Shown piece by piece: positions 1 to 7,110 of a DNA stretch of 7,258 nt. How positions within the stretch are numbered: the stretch's first letter is position 1; every line of letters begins with the position of its first letter. The notes beneath the pieces are model-generated. The model did not search any database and had not been told where the DNA came from. It saw only the letters and a list, made by a program, of their open reading frames with translations. This DNA comes from an uncultured Lachnospiraceae bacterium (GTDB taxonomy: Bacteria; Bacillota_A; Clostridia; Lachnospirales; Lachnospiraceae), in contig CAMMZE010000049.1 in NCBI GenBank assembly GCA_946529195.1, positions 1-7,258 of the forward strand, written 5' to 3'. The position numbers and the translations under genes were made by a program.

Positions 1-32
1 AAAAGCATTTTTATATTTACGGAGGTTTTGTC

Positions 33-1205
33 ATGGCACAAAATATCGAAGAGTTCAGGGACTCCCTTCCTGTCGGAGATCTGGGCATCATCCCTCTGGA
101 GGGCTGCCTTAATCTCGGAAAAGTTGTTGACGATTACATCACTGAGTGGCGTAAGGAAAGGGACGCTGTCCTCAGACCCGGCCTTCCGGCCTCCCCGGAT
201 TCTTACCTTGTAAAAGCTAAGTGTCCCCGTTTCGCTTCCGGCGAAGCAAAGGGATCGATCCTGGAGTCCATCAGAGGTAAAGATCTCTACTTCCTGGTAG
301 ACGTTACCAATTATTCCGTTACCTACCAGATGAGCGGATTCCCCAACCGTATGTCCCCGGATGATCATTACGCTGATCTCAAGCGTCTCATCTCAGCTGC
401 TACCGGCAAAGCAAGAAGGATCAATGTTATCATGCCCTTCCTGTATGAGAGCCGCCAGCACAAGCGTACTTCCAGAGAGTCTCTGGACTGCGCCGTTATG
501 CTTCAGGAGCTGAATTCTCTCGGCGTTGAGAACATTATTACATTTGATGCGCATGATCCCAGAGTTCAGAACTCTATTCCCATCAGCGGTTTTGACAATA
601 TCATGCCCACTTACCAGTTCATCAAGGCCCTCTTCCAGAACATTCCGGATCTGGAAGTGGATTCAGAGCACATGATGATCATCAGCCCGGATGAAGGTGC
701 CATGAGCAGAGCTGTCTATTATTCCAACGTGCTCGGTCTTGATATGGGTATGTTCTACAAGAGAAGGGATTACTCCCGTATTGTAAACGGACGCAATCCC
801 ATTGTTGCACACGAATTCCTCGGTTCTTCCGTGGAAGGCAAGGATGTTGTGATTATTGATGATATGATCGCATCCGGCGACAGCATGCTTGATGTAGCCC
901 GTGAGCTCAAGAAGCGCAAAGCCAGAAGGATCTTCGCAGCAGCTACCTTCGGTCTCTTCACACATGGTCTTGAAACATTCGATCAGGCCTGCGAAGAGGG
1001 TCTGCTCTCCAAGGTTCTCACGACCAATGCCATCTACCAGACTCCTGAACTGCTCAGCCGTGACTATTACATCAGCGTAGATATCAGCAAGTATATCGCT
1101 CTTTTGATCGATAAGCTCAACTATGACCATTCGATCAGCGAACTGCTTGATCCCAGTGCCAAGATTCGCGGTGCCCTTGATTTTTACAACAAATATCACC
1201 ACTGA
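33..1205 (+). CDS. prs: Ribose-phosphate pyrophosphokinase (PRPP synthetase), long clostridial form
   Basis: A 390-aa cytoplasmic enzyme that transfers pyrophosphate from ATP to ribose 5-phosphate, giving PRPP for purine, pyrimidine, histidine, tryptophan and NAD synthesis. The family motifs appear in order: RFASGEAKGSILESIRG (66-82, matching the usual RFSDGE..ESVRG), MPFLYESRQHKR (134-145, the ATP-site PYFGYARQDRK equivalent), DAH (172-174, metal-binding His), ISPDEGAMSRA (217-227), KRR (243-245) and the PRPP-binding loop VVIIDDMIASGDS (272-284). The C-terminal segment also follows Prs. The usual length is about 315 aa. The extra length lies mainly before residue 66 and around residues 90-115. 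Two departures from consensus are His143 where RQDRK has Asp, and ASGDS instead of DTGGT in the PRPP loop. The ATG at 33 has GGAGG at 21-25, a 7-nt spacing. The gene is convergent with the four-gene set and ends at its own terminator. Identity as a Prs-family enzyme is very secure; allosteric behaviour cannot be judged. Confidence 0.94.
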   Translation: MAQNIEEFRDSLPVGDLGIIPLEGCLNLGKVVDDYITEWRKERDAVLRPGLPASPDSYLVKAKCPRFASGEAKGSILESIRGKDLYFLVDVTNYSVTYQMSGFPNRMSPDDHYADLKRLISAATGKARRINVIMPFLYESRQHKRTSRESLDCAVMLQELNSLGVENIITFDAHDPRVQNSIPISGFDNIMPTYQFIKALFQNIPDLEVDSEHMMIISPDEGAMSRAVYYSNVLGLDMGMFYKRRDYSRIVNGRNPIVAHEFLGSSVEGKDVVIIDDMIASGDSMLDVARELKKRKARRIFAAATFGLFTHGLETFDQACEEGLLSKVLTTNAIYQTPELLSRDYYISVDISKYIALLIDKLNYDHSISELLDPSAKIRGALDFYNKYHH

Positions 1206-1224
1206 CAAAATTTCCGATAAATAT

Positions 1225-1267
1225 ACGGCGGACTGCTTTTCCGGGCAGCCCGCCGTTTTTGTTTTTT
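1225..1267 (+). terminator. Intrinsic terminator of prs
   Basis: ACGGCGG (1225-1231) pairs with CCGCCGT (1250-1256), and the stem continues inward as CTGC/GCAG (1233-1236 with 1245-1248) after one A/C mismatch. The loop is 8 nt. A T-rich tail follows (1256-1260, a G, then 1262-1267). It starts 19 nt after the prs stop codon. Read on the - strand, the same stem is followed only by a weak TATATTTAT tract, so it could serve the convergent ATPase gene, but poorly. Confidence 0.9.
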
Positions 1268-1270
1268 GAA

Positions 1271-3277
1271 TTACAGTTGATGAAAAGTAAATGGAATTCC
1301 GAGCCTGGACAGGATCTCTGCTTCCCTGCGATGACAGGTAAAGAGCAGGATCTGCGGGAATCCGCTTCTCTCTCCCAGCCAGCGCAGGGTCCGCTCCAGC
1401 CGTTTATCATCATAGAAGGCAAAACTGTCATCCAGAATCAGAGGCATGCTTTCCTCAAAAAAGATCCGGCTGACTGCCAGCCTGACAGCAAAGTAGATCT
1501 GATCTTCCGTGCCTGCCGACACCTGGGAGACCGGCACCGGTCTGCCTCCGTCATCTACCAGGATCCGGAAATCATGGTCCAGCATAATGCGGCCGTGACT
1601 GCCATCTGAGATCAGGCCGAACAGCCTGGATACCTCCTCATTGAGATCCGCCCCGAAGGTACCATGGATCTGGGTCGTGATATCCTGGATTGTCCGGATG
1701 CCCAGATCAAGGGCCAGCAGGTTTTCCAGATCTTCATTTTTGATTCTCTTTTTCTCCTGAAGCCGCTCCTGAAGCACTTCCAGCTGTCTGCTCTGCTCCC
1801 CGATCTGCTCCAGCTGCCACTCGATCTGACTGCACTTCTTCAGATTGTCGCTGATTTGTCCCCGAAGCCTTTTTATCTCTTCCTGCTGCACTTTTCCGGC
1901 GTCCGATTCCAGTGACAGGCTTTCCCCGTACTTTTCCAGATAGGGACGCAGCGGTTCCTGCAGGGAATTATAGCGCTCTTTGAGCTGGGCAAGCTCTCTG
2001 CGCAGGATTTGTTCCTGCCTGGAATCCGATACCATATTGGCAGCGCCTTCCTGCAGTTCCTGAAAAGACGAGACCCCGTATTTGCGGAGCAGGGCCTGCT
2101 GGGCTTTCTCCAGAGGCAGCATCTCTGCTTCCAGTCTCTGTACCCGGTGCCGCTTCTTCAACGCGGAAAGAAGCGAAACCAGGAAAATCAGGGCTGCCGC
2201 CCCAAGAATGATCAGGGCAAGGATCTGCCGGGCGCTCTCCTGGATGCCGACGTTTTTCCCCAGCAGCCAGATAAAAAGCGCAAGTGCTGCAACAGGCAGG
2301 GAAAATGCAAGTGCCCGGAAAGCTGATCCATCCATCTCCGCCTGGGCGCCTGCCAGACGGTATTTGAAATCTGTAATCCTCTGGTGACGCTGCCTGTAGT
2401 CTGACATCTCCGCCTGCAGTGTCGCCGGGTCAGCATGGATCCTGTCCCTGGATGCCTGGGCCAGTGCCGCCTTTTTCTCCCGGTACTGGGTCGCAATATC
2501 ATTATTTTCCTGGATCAGCCGGATGGCCGCCGCGCGTGACTCCTGATCCTCCCGGACCTCCCGGTCACACTCTGCCTGCAGCCCTGCGGCCTGCTTTTCC
2601 ATCTGCTCTCTGGCCTGGTCCAGGGCTTCCAGCTCCTCCCGCAGACCTGTCTCCGCAGCAATCTCACTGCGCAGACTCAGGACCTCTTTTTCATCCTCAC
2701 CTGTCTTTGCCGCCGAGATCCTGGAATTCACCCTGGATCTCTCCGTTTTCAGATACTGGAGCGCCTTGTCAATATCTACTTCTTCATTGGCGCTCATAGA
2801 CAGATTTGCCAGATAGCTGCGCATCCCGGATGCAAAAGAATCATCCGTCTGCATTGAAACCTGTCCTGCGCTGATCGTATTTCTGTACTTTTCCCGGGTA
2901 AAACCCGGAATGATCCCCGCAATCCCTGCCGGTCCCTCTGCAATGACCTCCGCTGTATTCTCATCGATCACCGTGCTTCCCATGTTATCCTTCTGGAAAT
3001 CCCGGATGATCCGGTAAGTTCCGTCACCGTAAGTAAAGGTCATGCTTCCGGCATAGGCACCGCTTCCCTGCCAGGGCTGGAATCTGGAATAAGTATCCTT
3101 CCCGGCTCCGCGTCCCCGCAGCTTTTCCGCTCCGAAGAACATACAGCCGATGAAGCTGTGCACGGTCGACTTGCCCGTCTCATTCTGTCCGTAGATGATA
3201 TTGATCCCGGGAGTCAGCTCCATCTGCTTATCATGAAATTTACCAAAATGAGCGATATCCAGATGTTTTATCTTCAT
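1271..3277 (-). CDS. SbcC/Rad50/YhaN-like coiled-coil ATPase with a central transmembrane hairpin
   Basis: A 668-aa SMC/Rad50-type ATPase, the predicted partner of the nuclease encoded just upstream. The N-terminal half-domain has Walker A GQNETGKST (30-38) and a Q-loop in SAGQVSM (Gln139). Residues about 170-315 and 375-540 are rich in Glu, Gln, Arg, Lys and Leu and look like two coiled-coil arms. Between them lie two hydrophobic helices (about 321-340 and 351-373) separated by a short polar turn. The C-terminal half-domain has the ABC-type signature VSAGTEDQ (586-593), Walker B PLILDDSFAFYD (612-623) and a switch His in TCHR (His649). No CxxC zinc hook is visible. The two-helix insertion fits the Bacillus YhaN type better than classical SbcC, but the protein is clearly shorter than Bacillus YhaN (about 960 aa from memory). 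The start ATG overlaps the nuclease stop as ATGA, with GGGGGG 7 nt upstream (3290-3285), which suggests translational coupling. All nucleotide-binding motifs are intact. Confidence 0.9.
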   Translation of the reverse strand: MKIKHLDIAHFGKFHDKQMELTPGINIIYGQNETGKSTVHSFIGCMFFGAEKLRGRGAGKDTYSRFQPWQGSGAYAGSMTFTYGDGTYRIIRDFQKDNMGSTVIDENTAEVIAEGPAGIAGIIPGFTREKYRNTISAGQVSMQTDDSFASGMRSYLANLSMSANEEVDIDKALQYLKTERSRVNSRISAAKTGEDEKEVLSLRSEIAAETGLREELEALDQAREQMEKQAAGLQAECDREVREDQESRAAAIRLIQENNDIATQYREKKAALAQASRDRIHADPATLQAEMSDYRQRHQRITDFKYRLAGAQAEMDGSAFRALAFSLPVAALALFIWLLGKNVGIQESARQILALIILGAAALIFLVSLLSALKKRHRVQRLEAEMLPLEKAQQALLRKYGVSSFQELQEGAANMVSDSRQEQILRRELAQLKERYNSLQEPLRPYLEKYGESLSLESDAGKVQQEEIKRLRGQISDNLKKCSQIEWQLEQIGEQSRQLEVLQERLQEKKRIKNEDLENLLALDLGIRTIQDITTQIHGTFGADLNEEVSRLFGLISDGSHGRIMLDHDFRILVDDGGRPVPVSQVSAGTEDQIYFAVRLAVSRIFFEESMPLILDDSFAFYDDKRLERTLRWLGERSGFPQILLFTCHRREAEILSRLGIPFTFHQL

Positions 3278-4368
3278 ACATGATCCCCCCGGTACATATG
3301 ATACAGGGCCTTCATCCCATAGAGCAGCGCCTGCTCTTTCACGCTTTCATCAGCCTCTGACGCGCGGATCCGGGCAATATACATGCCGATCACATTATCC
3401 TTATTCTCCTCATACAGAGCATCAAAATCAAAGCCTGCTGCCGTATGATCTTCCACAGAAAGAATACGGCCGGCCCTTTCGATCAGTCCGGGCTCTATAT
3501 CGATCTCCGGGTCCCGAACCCCGTCCAGCACAATCTTATAGATATGATCCCTGCCGCAAGCAGCGATCTGCTTTTTGACCTCGTCCGCGATTGCCTGCAT
3601 GGTCATGTCCCTATCAACCGGGATCTGCAGGCTCAGATAAGATCTGCGGGCAAAGGGTACGAACTCCAGATGGGTCAGACCATTCTCACAGGATCCGCTG
3701 ATATATCCGTGTTCTCCCTCATCATTGCGGTCAATCGGCTCCAGGGCCCCGCAGTAAGCCATAGCGGCCTCTTCATCAATCCAGGGCTTATGAATATGCC
3801 CCAGGGCTATATAGTCAAAGCCGGCACGGCGGAGCGCATTTTTATCAATGGGGATATGCAGGCTGTCGCCTCCATGCCCCAGCAGGATATGGATCGTATC
3901 TTCGGGCACAGGATTGCCGTCAGCGAAACGCCGCATCACCTTCACCTTGTCATAGACCGGGCTCTGGATCTGTTCCCTGTCGTAACTCATCCCGTAAATG
4001 ATCGTATTCAGCTTTTTCAGATAGATATAAGACATATGATTCTTCCGAAAAAAACTGACATTAGACGCCCATTCAAAATCCTTATAAAAAGAATGCTCTC
4101 CAATGCAGTCATGATTGCCGGCAATGATCACAACCTGTGTATCCGGAATCCTGGAAAACAGATAATTGACCTCCCGGAGCTCCTTTTTCAGAGGCTGCCT
4201 GTGAAAAAGATCTCCTGCGATCAGGAGCAGATCTGTCTTCTCCCGCCGCACCTCTTCCAGTAGCCTCATAAAAGTATCCCGGATCTCTCCGCGCCGCTCC
4301 AGAGACCATGGCATCAGGCTGTCCGGAGCCGCCCCCAGATGAATATCTCCTGTATGTATAAACCGCAT
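3274..4368 (-). CDS. SbcD/Mre11/YhaO-like metallophosphoesterase DNA nuclease
   Basis: A 364-aa calcineurin-like phosphoesterase expected to be the Mn-dependent nuclease subunit that works with the downstream ATPase on DNA ends. From the chosen start the metal-binding motifs are complete and in order: D8-I-H10 in HTGDIHLG, GDLFH (52-56), GNHD (84-87), LLGHGG (162-166 region) and GHIH (190-193). Residues after about 240 form the C-terminal region that usually caps the catalytic domain and contacts the ATPase; about 310-364 is helical in character. There is no signal peptide or membrane helix. I chose the ATG at 4368 because the conserved MRFIHTGDIH begins there and AAGGAGAG (4384-4377) sits 8 nt upstream. 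A longer in-frame reading from 4440 adds 24 basic residues, runs through a hairpin and has no well-spaced ribosome binding site. The 4-bp overlap with the ATPase gene supports one complex. YhaO is the closest named family I recognise; SbcD is the alternative. Confidence 0.9.
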   Translation of the reverse strand: MRFIHTGDIHLGAAPDSLMPWSLERRGEIRDTFMRLLEEVRREKTDLLLIAGDLFHRQPLKKELREVNYLFSRIPDTQVVIIAGNHDCIGEHSFYKDFEWASNVSFFRKNHMSYIYLKKLNTIIYGMSYDREQIQSPVYDKVKVMRRFADGNPVPEDTIHILLGHGGDSLHIPIDKNALRRAGFDYIALGHIHKPWIDEEAAMAYCGALEPIDRNDEGEHGYISGSCENGLTHLEFVPFARRSYLSLQIPVDRDMTMQAIADEVKKQIAACGRDHIYKIVLDGVRDPEIDIEPGLIERAGRILSVEDHTAAGFDFDALYEENKDNVIGMYIARIRASEADESVKEQALLYGMKALYHMYRGDHV

Positions 4369-4376
4369 AGGCCTAA

Positions 4377-4384
4377 CTCTCCTT
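4377..4384 (-). promoter_or_regulatory. Ribosome binding site that fixes the nuclease start at 4368
   Basis: On the - strand the sequence reads AAAAAGGAGAG, then 8 nt, then the ATG at 4368. This is a strong Shine-Dalgarno match at normal spacing. The competing upstream ATG at 4440 has only AAAGG immediately against it. Confidence 0.75.
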
Positions 4385-4387
4385 TTT

Positions 4388-4432
4388 AAGAAAGATCTCC
4401 CGCGCCCGCCTTTTGCGATGCGAGGGAGATCT
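4388..4432 (-). terminator. Hairpin between the GH18 and nuclease genes, weak terminator or attenuator
   Basis: AGATCTCCC (4432-4424 on the - strand) and GGGAGATCT (4401-4393) form a perfect 9-bp stem with a 22-nt loop, which may pair further inside (CGC/GCG). Transcription continues into TTCTT and then A residues, so the U-tract is short and broken. It begins 12 nt after the GH18 stop codon and ends just before the nuclease ribosome binding site. That position suits partial termination or mRNA processing that uncouples the two gene pairs. The + strand side has no T run. Confidence 0.6.
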
Positions 4433-4443
4433 AATATCATCCT

Positions 4444-6177
4444 TTATTTGGCAAGACCGTCAGAAATGATCTTCCAGATCTCCTGTCCGCTCTCAAAACC
4501 GGATTTCCAGGCTGCCACACCTGCCAGATCGTACTCTGCGATAATGGACATCTCATCTGCCACGGCATCTGCATCCTGCAGCCAGATCTCATAGAAATTG
4601 CCGTCGATGGTCGAGGTATAGCTTCCATAATTGAGTCCTGAAGACTCATCCAGTGCCGGTGTCACCTTGTGGTCCGTAAGATATCCAGCGGCCTCTTCCA
4701 TGCCGCAGGCAAAAGAGCTGACCTCTCCGCCCGGCGTTGTAGACCAGACACGGGTATAAAAAGGAATACCGTCAATCACCTTGCTCTTGTCAACCAGTTC
4801 CAGCGTATCTGCCACACCCTGACGGACAAATGCCGAAGAAGCGATCGGTCCCGGTGTATCAGAAGATCCCAGTGTCTCATCATAGGTCATAACAACCACA
4901 TAATCCGCTACAATACCCTGCTCCCTTCTGTTGTAGTAATAGGTATAAGCAGGTACATAGTTATCTATTGAGAGAACGATGCCGTAATAGCGGCAGGGAA
5001 TGGAAAGTTCCCTGATAAACTCGATATAGTCATCCGCAGCATCCTCTGCGATCATCTCAAAGTCAATATTGATTCCGTCAATCCCGGCATCTCTTACATA
5101 CTGGATCAGCTGGGCGATGATCTGACTTCTCCTGGAAGTATAGGAAAGGGTCTCTGTGGTCTTGGCCTGGTCAAAGACGCGGGTGTCATCCTCCGGGAAC
5201 TCATTGGCAAAGAGTGCCCAGACCTCGATTCCCGCCTTATGGCAGGTTTCCACATAATCTGATCCGGCAATCGATGCCACCGTGCCATTGGTATCCTCAA
5301 AATAGAACCAGGTAGGTGATAATACATTGATGCCCGGGGAAGCCTTGATCACATCATCGACATATTCATTGGCAGCCTCTGACATCACCTGGTGCCAGAG
5401 CATGTTGATCTTGAAATCTTTGTGGATGGAAGGATATTCCGTCTCTGTAAACTCCGGTTCCTCCAGCTGGGTGAGACTTGCCTTGCCGGCTGCCTTCCTG
5501 GAAATCCATCCGATATATCCGTCTTCGGATGCCAGGCAGACCCAGTCCTCATAAGAATCATCGAGAAGGACCATCTCCTCGCCTGCCTCTGCCGTACGGA
5601 GAATCTCACTCTTAATACCTCCGCGGTAACGAAGCGGCGTGTCCTCCTTGATGGATACTACGCTCTCCTCGCCCCATTTCGTATTGATCACGATACGCTC
5701 GGGGTCTGTGTAGGAAGCATAATCCATCTTTGTCTTTTCCTGTACATAGGAGGCATCTACATAAGGGACTCCGTCTACTGTCCGAACGACTGTATATCCC
5801 TCATCCCCTTCACTGCTGCTGTCCCAGGCTGTGATGGTATATGTCTGCACATCCGGCGTAAAGGTCAGGATCTCCGTGGGGGTGGTATAAAGGAACAGGC
5901 TTTCATTGTCATCATAATAAAAACGGCTGTTGATGCTCTGCGTTACAAAACCGACCCGCAGATAGATCCTGCCGTCGATCTCCAGTGCATGCTCATCGGT
6001 CAGCAGCTCTCTGTTGAGGGTGATGGAATACTCATCCTCCCCCAGGCCCAGTTCTGCTTTATAATCCAGCCGGTCAACCTCCGGCTGATATTTCTTCCCG
6101 ATCGTCTCATAGGCAAAAAAACCGCCTACACCTAAAATCAGAATAATTACAATTAATACAGGTACTACTCTTTTCAT
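4444..6177 (-). CDS. Membrane-anchored SH3 and glycoside hydrolase family 18 protein
   Basis: A 577-aa predicted cell-envelope hydrolase. Residues 4-23 are a single hydrophobic helix after MKR, which reads as an uncleaved signal anchor placing the rest outside. Residues about 50-170 contain two stretches like copper-amine-oxidase N-terminal repeats (IDGRIYLRVGF and VDGVPYVDASYV), commonly adhesive or structural in clostridial surface proteins. A bacterial SH3 domain follows (about 173-228, ending DGYIGWIS). The GH18 barrel covers about 250-570. Its catalytic motif is DGINIDFE (367-374), with Glu374 the expected acid, plus MTYDE (430-434) and a conserved C-terminal Trp557 in GVAAWKSG. GH18 enzymes cleave beta-1,4 bonds next to N-acetylglucosamine. 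The SH3 domain and membrane anchor favour peptidoglycan over chitin as substrate, which is inference. AGGAGG (6188-6183) lies 5 nt before the ATG. The preceding gene ends 36 nt upstream, so the two are probably cotranscribed. Confidence 0.88.
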   Translation of the reverse strand: MKRVVPVLIVIILILGVGGFFAYETIGKKYQPEVDRLDYKAELGLGEDEYSITLNRELLTDEHALEIDGRIYLRVGFVTQSINSRFYYDDNESLFLYTTPTEILTFTPDVQTYTITAWDSSSEGDEGYTVVRTVDGVPYVDASYVQEKTKMDYASYTDPERIVINTKWGEESVVSIKEDTPLRYRGGIKSEILRTAEAGEEMVLLDDSYEDWVCLASEDGYIGWISRKAAGKASLTQLEEPEFTETEYPSIHKDFKINMLWHQVMSEAANEYVDDVIKASPGINVLSPTWFYFEDTNGTVASIAGSDYVETCHKAGIEVWALFANEFPEDDTRVFDQAKTTETLSYTSRRSQIIAQLIQYVRDAGIDGINIDFEMIAEDAADDYIEFIRELSIPCRYYGIVLSIDNYVPAYTYYYNRREQGIVADYVVVMTYDETLGSSDTPGPIASSAFVRQGVADTLELVDKSKVIDGIPFYTRVWSTTPGGEVSSFACGMEEAAGYLTDHKVTPALDESSGLNYGSYTSTIDGNFYEIWLQDADAVADEMSIIAEYDLAGVAAWKSGFESGQEIWKIISDGLAK

Positions 6178-6213
6178 TCGTTCCTCCTGCTCTTATCTTT
6201 CCTGCTGTACTCT

Positions 6214-6873
6214 TTATCTGTCGTCAGAACTATCTGTCTCAGCTGCCTCTTCCTCCCGGCGCCGGGCTGCTGCTTCAGAAAGGAAGACTCCCCCCGCCGC
6301 TGCGGATCCAATGATCCCTGTCAGGAGCATCAGATGGTAGATAATAATCCGCTCTCTGTCACTGCCATAAGAAAAGATCTCCGGGCCTGCCATATGATAC
6401 TGGTCTGTATAGGCCTGCAGCTCCATGCCCTCTCCCTGGGCCAGATGACCGGCCATCTCACTGCCTGTCACCGCTCTGCCGGAAAAGGATGCATCTTTCA
6501 GTACCGATCCAGGGGCCGAGCTGTCCCTGGCCAGTTCACCGCCATCCTCCGCTGCTATGGAGACCAGTACGCTGCTGTCTCCTGTCTCGCCGAAATAACA
6601 GTAAGCCAGGACTGTCCCAGCAGCGTCTGTCTCATAATATCCTGTATAAGTCAGGTCCATATTCCTGATCTGTACATAGGGAGCCTGGCTGTCAGCAGCT
6701 CTGACAAGCTCCTGCGTAATATCCCGGCTCGCATCCAGCTTATGGACTGTCCATGGATTTCTGACAAAAAGCAGGCATGCTGCCATGATCAGTGCCAGCA
6801 GGACAGCCAGTCCAAAAGATACTGCCGCAAGAAAAGAGGCAGCGGTAAATCTCTTAGCTCTTTTGTTCCTCAT
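6214..6873 (-). CDS. Hypothetical two-helix membrane protein
   Basis: I do not recognise a family. From the ATG at 6873 the protein has 219 aa. A short basic N-terminus (MRNKRAKR) is followed by a long hydrophobic helix (about 11-37), a polar domain of about 135 residues, a second hydrophobic helix (about 175-197) and a highly charged tail (RRREEE...TDSSDDR). The basic N-terminus suggests both ends are cytoplasmic and the central domain is outside. That domain has no cysteine pair or catalytic motif I can name; it includes a YVQIRNMDLTYTGYYETD stretch. I chose 6873 because GGGAG lies 9 nt upstream. Two longer in-frame starts exist: ATG at 6906 (229 aa, preceded by GGGG) and GTG at 6936 (240 aa, no visible ribosome binding site and almost on top of a likely promoter). 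It is the first gene of the four-gene set, 36 nt before the GH18 gene. The gene is well supported; its function is unknown. Confidence 0.8.
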   Translation of the reverse strand: MRNKRAKRFTAASFLAAVSFGLAVLLALIMAACLLFVRNPWTVHKLDASRDITQELVRAADSQAPYVQIRNMDLTYTGYYETDAAGTVLAYCYFGETGDSSVLVSIAAEDGGELARDSSAPGSVLKDASFSGRAVTGSEMAGHLAQGEGMELQAYTDQYHMAGPEIFSYGSDRERIIIYHLMLLTGIIGSAAAGGVFLSEAAARRREEEAAETDSSDDR

Positions 6874-6947
6874 ATAGTTTAACTCCCGCGCAGGGCTTCC
6901 AATCATCTTATGATCCCCGCGCTCTTGTTTCGTCACTGATACTCATG

Positions 6948-6976
6948 ATTATACTACACAAAGGCAAATACAGCAA
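6948..6976 (-). promoter_or_regulatory. Sigma-A-type promoter (P1) for the four-gene set
   Basis: A perfect -10 TATAAT (6953-6948) lies 17 bp downstream of a weak -35 TTGCTG (6976-6971). The bases before the -10 read TGTGTAG, rich in the TG steps often seen upstream of -10 boxes in Gram-positive bacteria. Transcription would start near 6941, giving a leader of about 68 nt to the ATG at 6873. Confidence 0.6.
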
Positions 6977-7011
6977 GAATTATGCATTTTCCACCGAGCT
7001 TTGCACCTGTT

Positions 7012-7041
7012 TTTATCCCCTTTGTCCCATTTTTCTGTCAA
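7012..7041 (-). promoter_or_regulatory. Possible second upstream promoter (P2)
   Basis: A perfect -35 TTGACA (7041-7036) is followed after 18 bp by GATAAA (7017-7012), a 4-of-6 match to TATAAT. It points the same way as P1. The -10 is weak and the region is A/T-rich, so chance similarity is possible. Confidence 0.35.
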
Positions 7042-7110
7042 AAACACCCCCTTTTTTGTTCCTGAATGGAAAGACTATGCCAAAATTCATCCAAATACCT
7101 GTAATTTCTG

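Noticed and set aside
11..20. TATATT-like -10 box just before prs
   Set aside because: It sits too close to the start codon to leave a leader containing the GGAGG site; the prs promoter is probably outside the window.
663..1208. - strand open frame of 181 codons opposite prs
   Set aside because: It lies inside a clearly conserved Prs coding region on the other strand and crosses the terminator side without any start signal.
1225..1260. Terminator at 1225 as a fully bidirectional terminator
   Set aside because: On the - strand the stem is followed by TATATTTAT rather than a T run, so only the prs direction is well supported.
3445..4263. Long + strand open frame of 272 codons opposite the nuclease gene
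   Set aside because: It is fully antisense to an intact gene with all catalytic motifs, has no ribosome binding site I can see and resembles no family.
5392..6135. + strand open frame of 247 codons opposite the GH18 gene
   Set aside because: It is a shadow of the GH18 reading frame, rich in Cys and Ile with no domain pattern or ribosome binding site.
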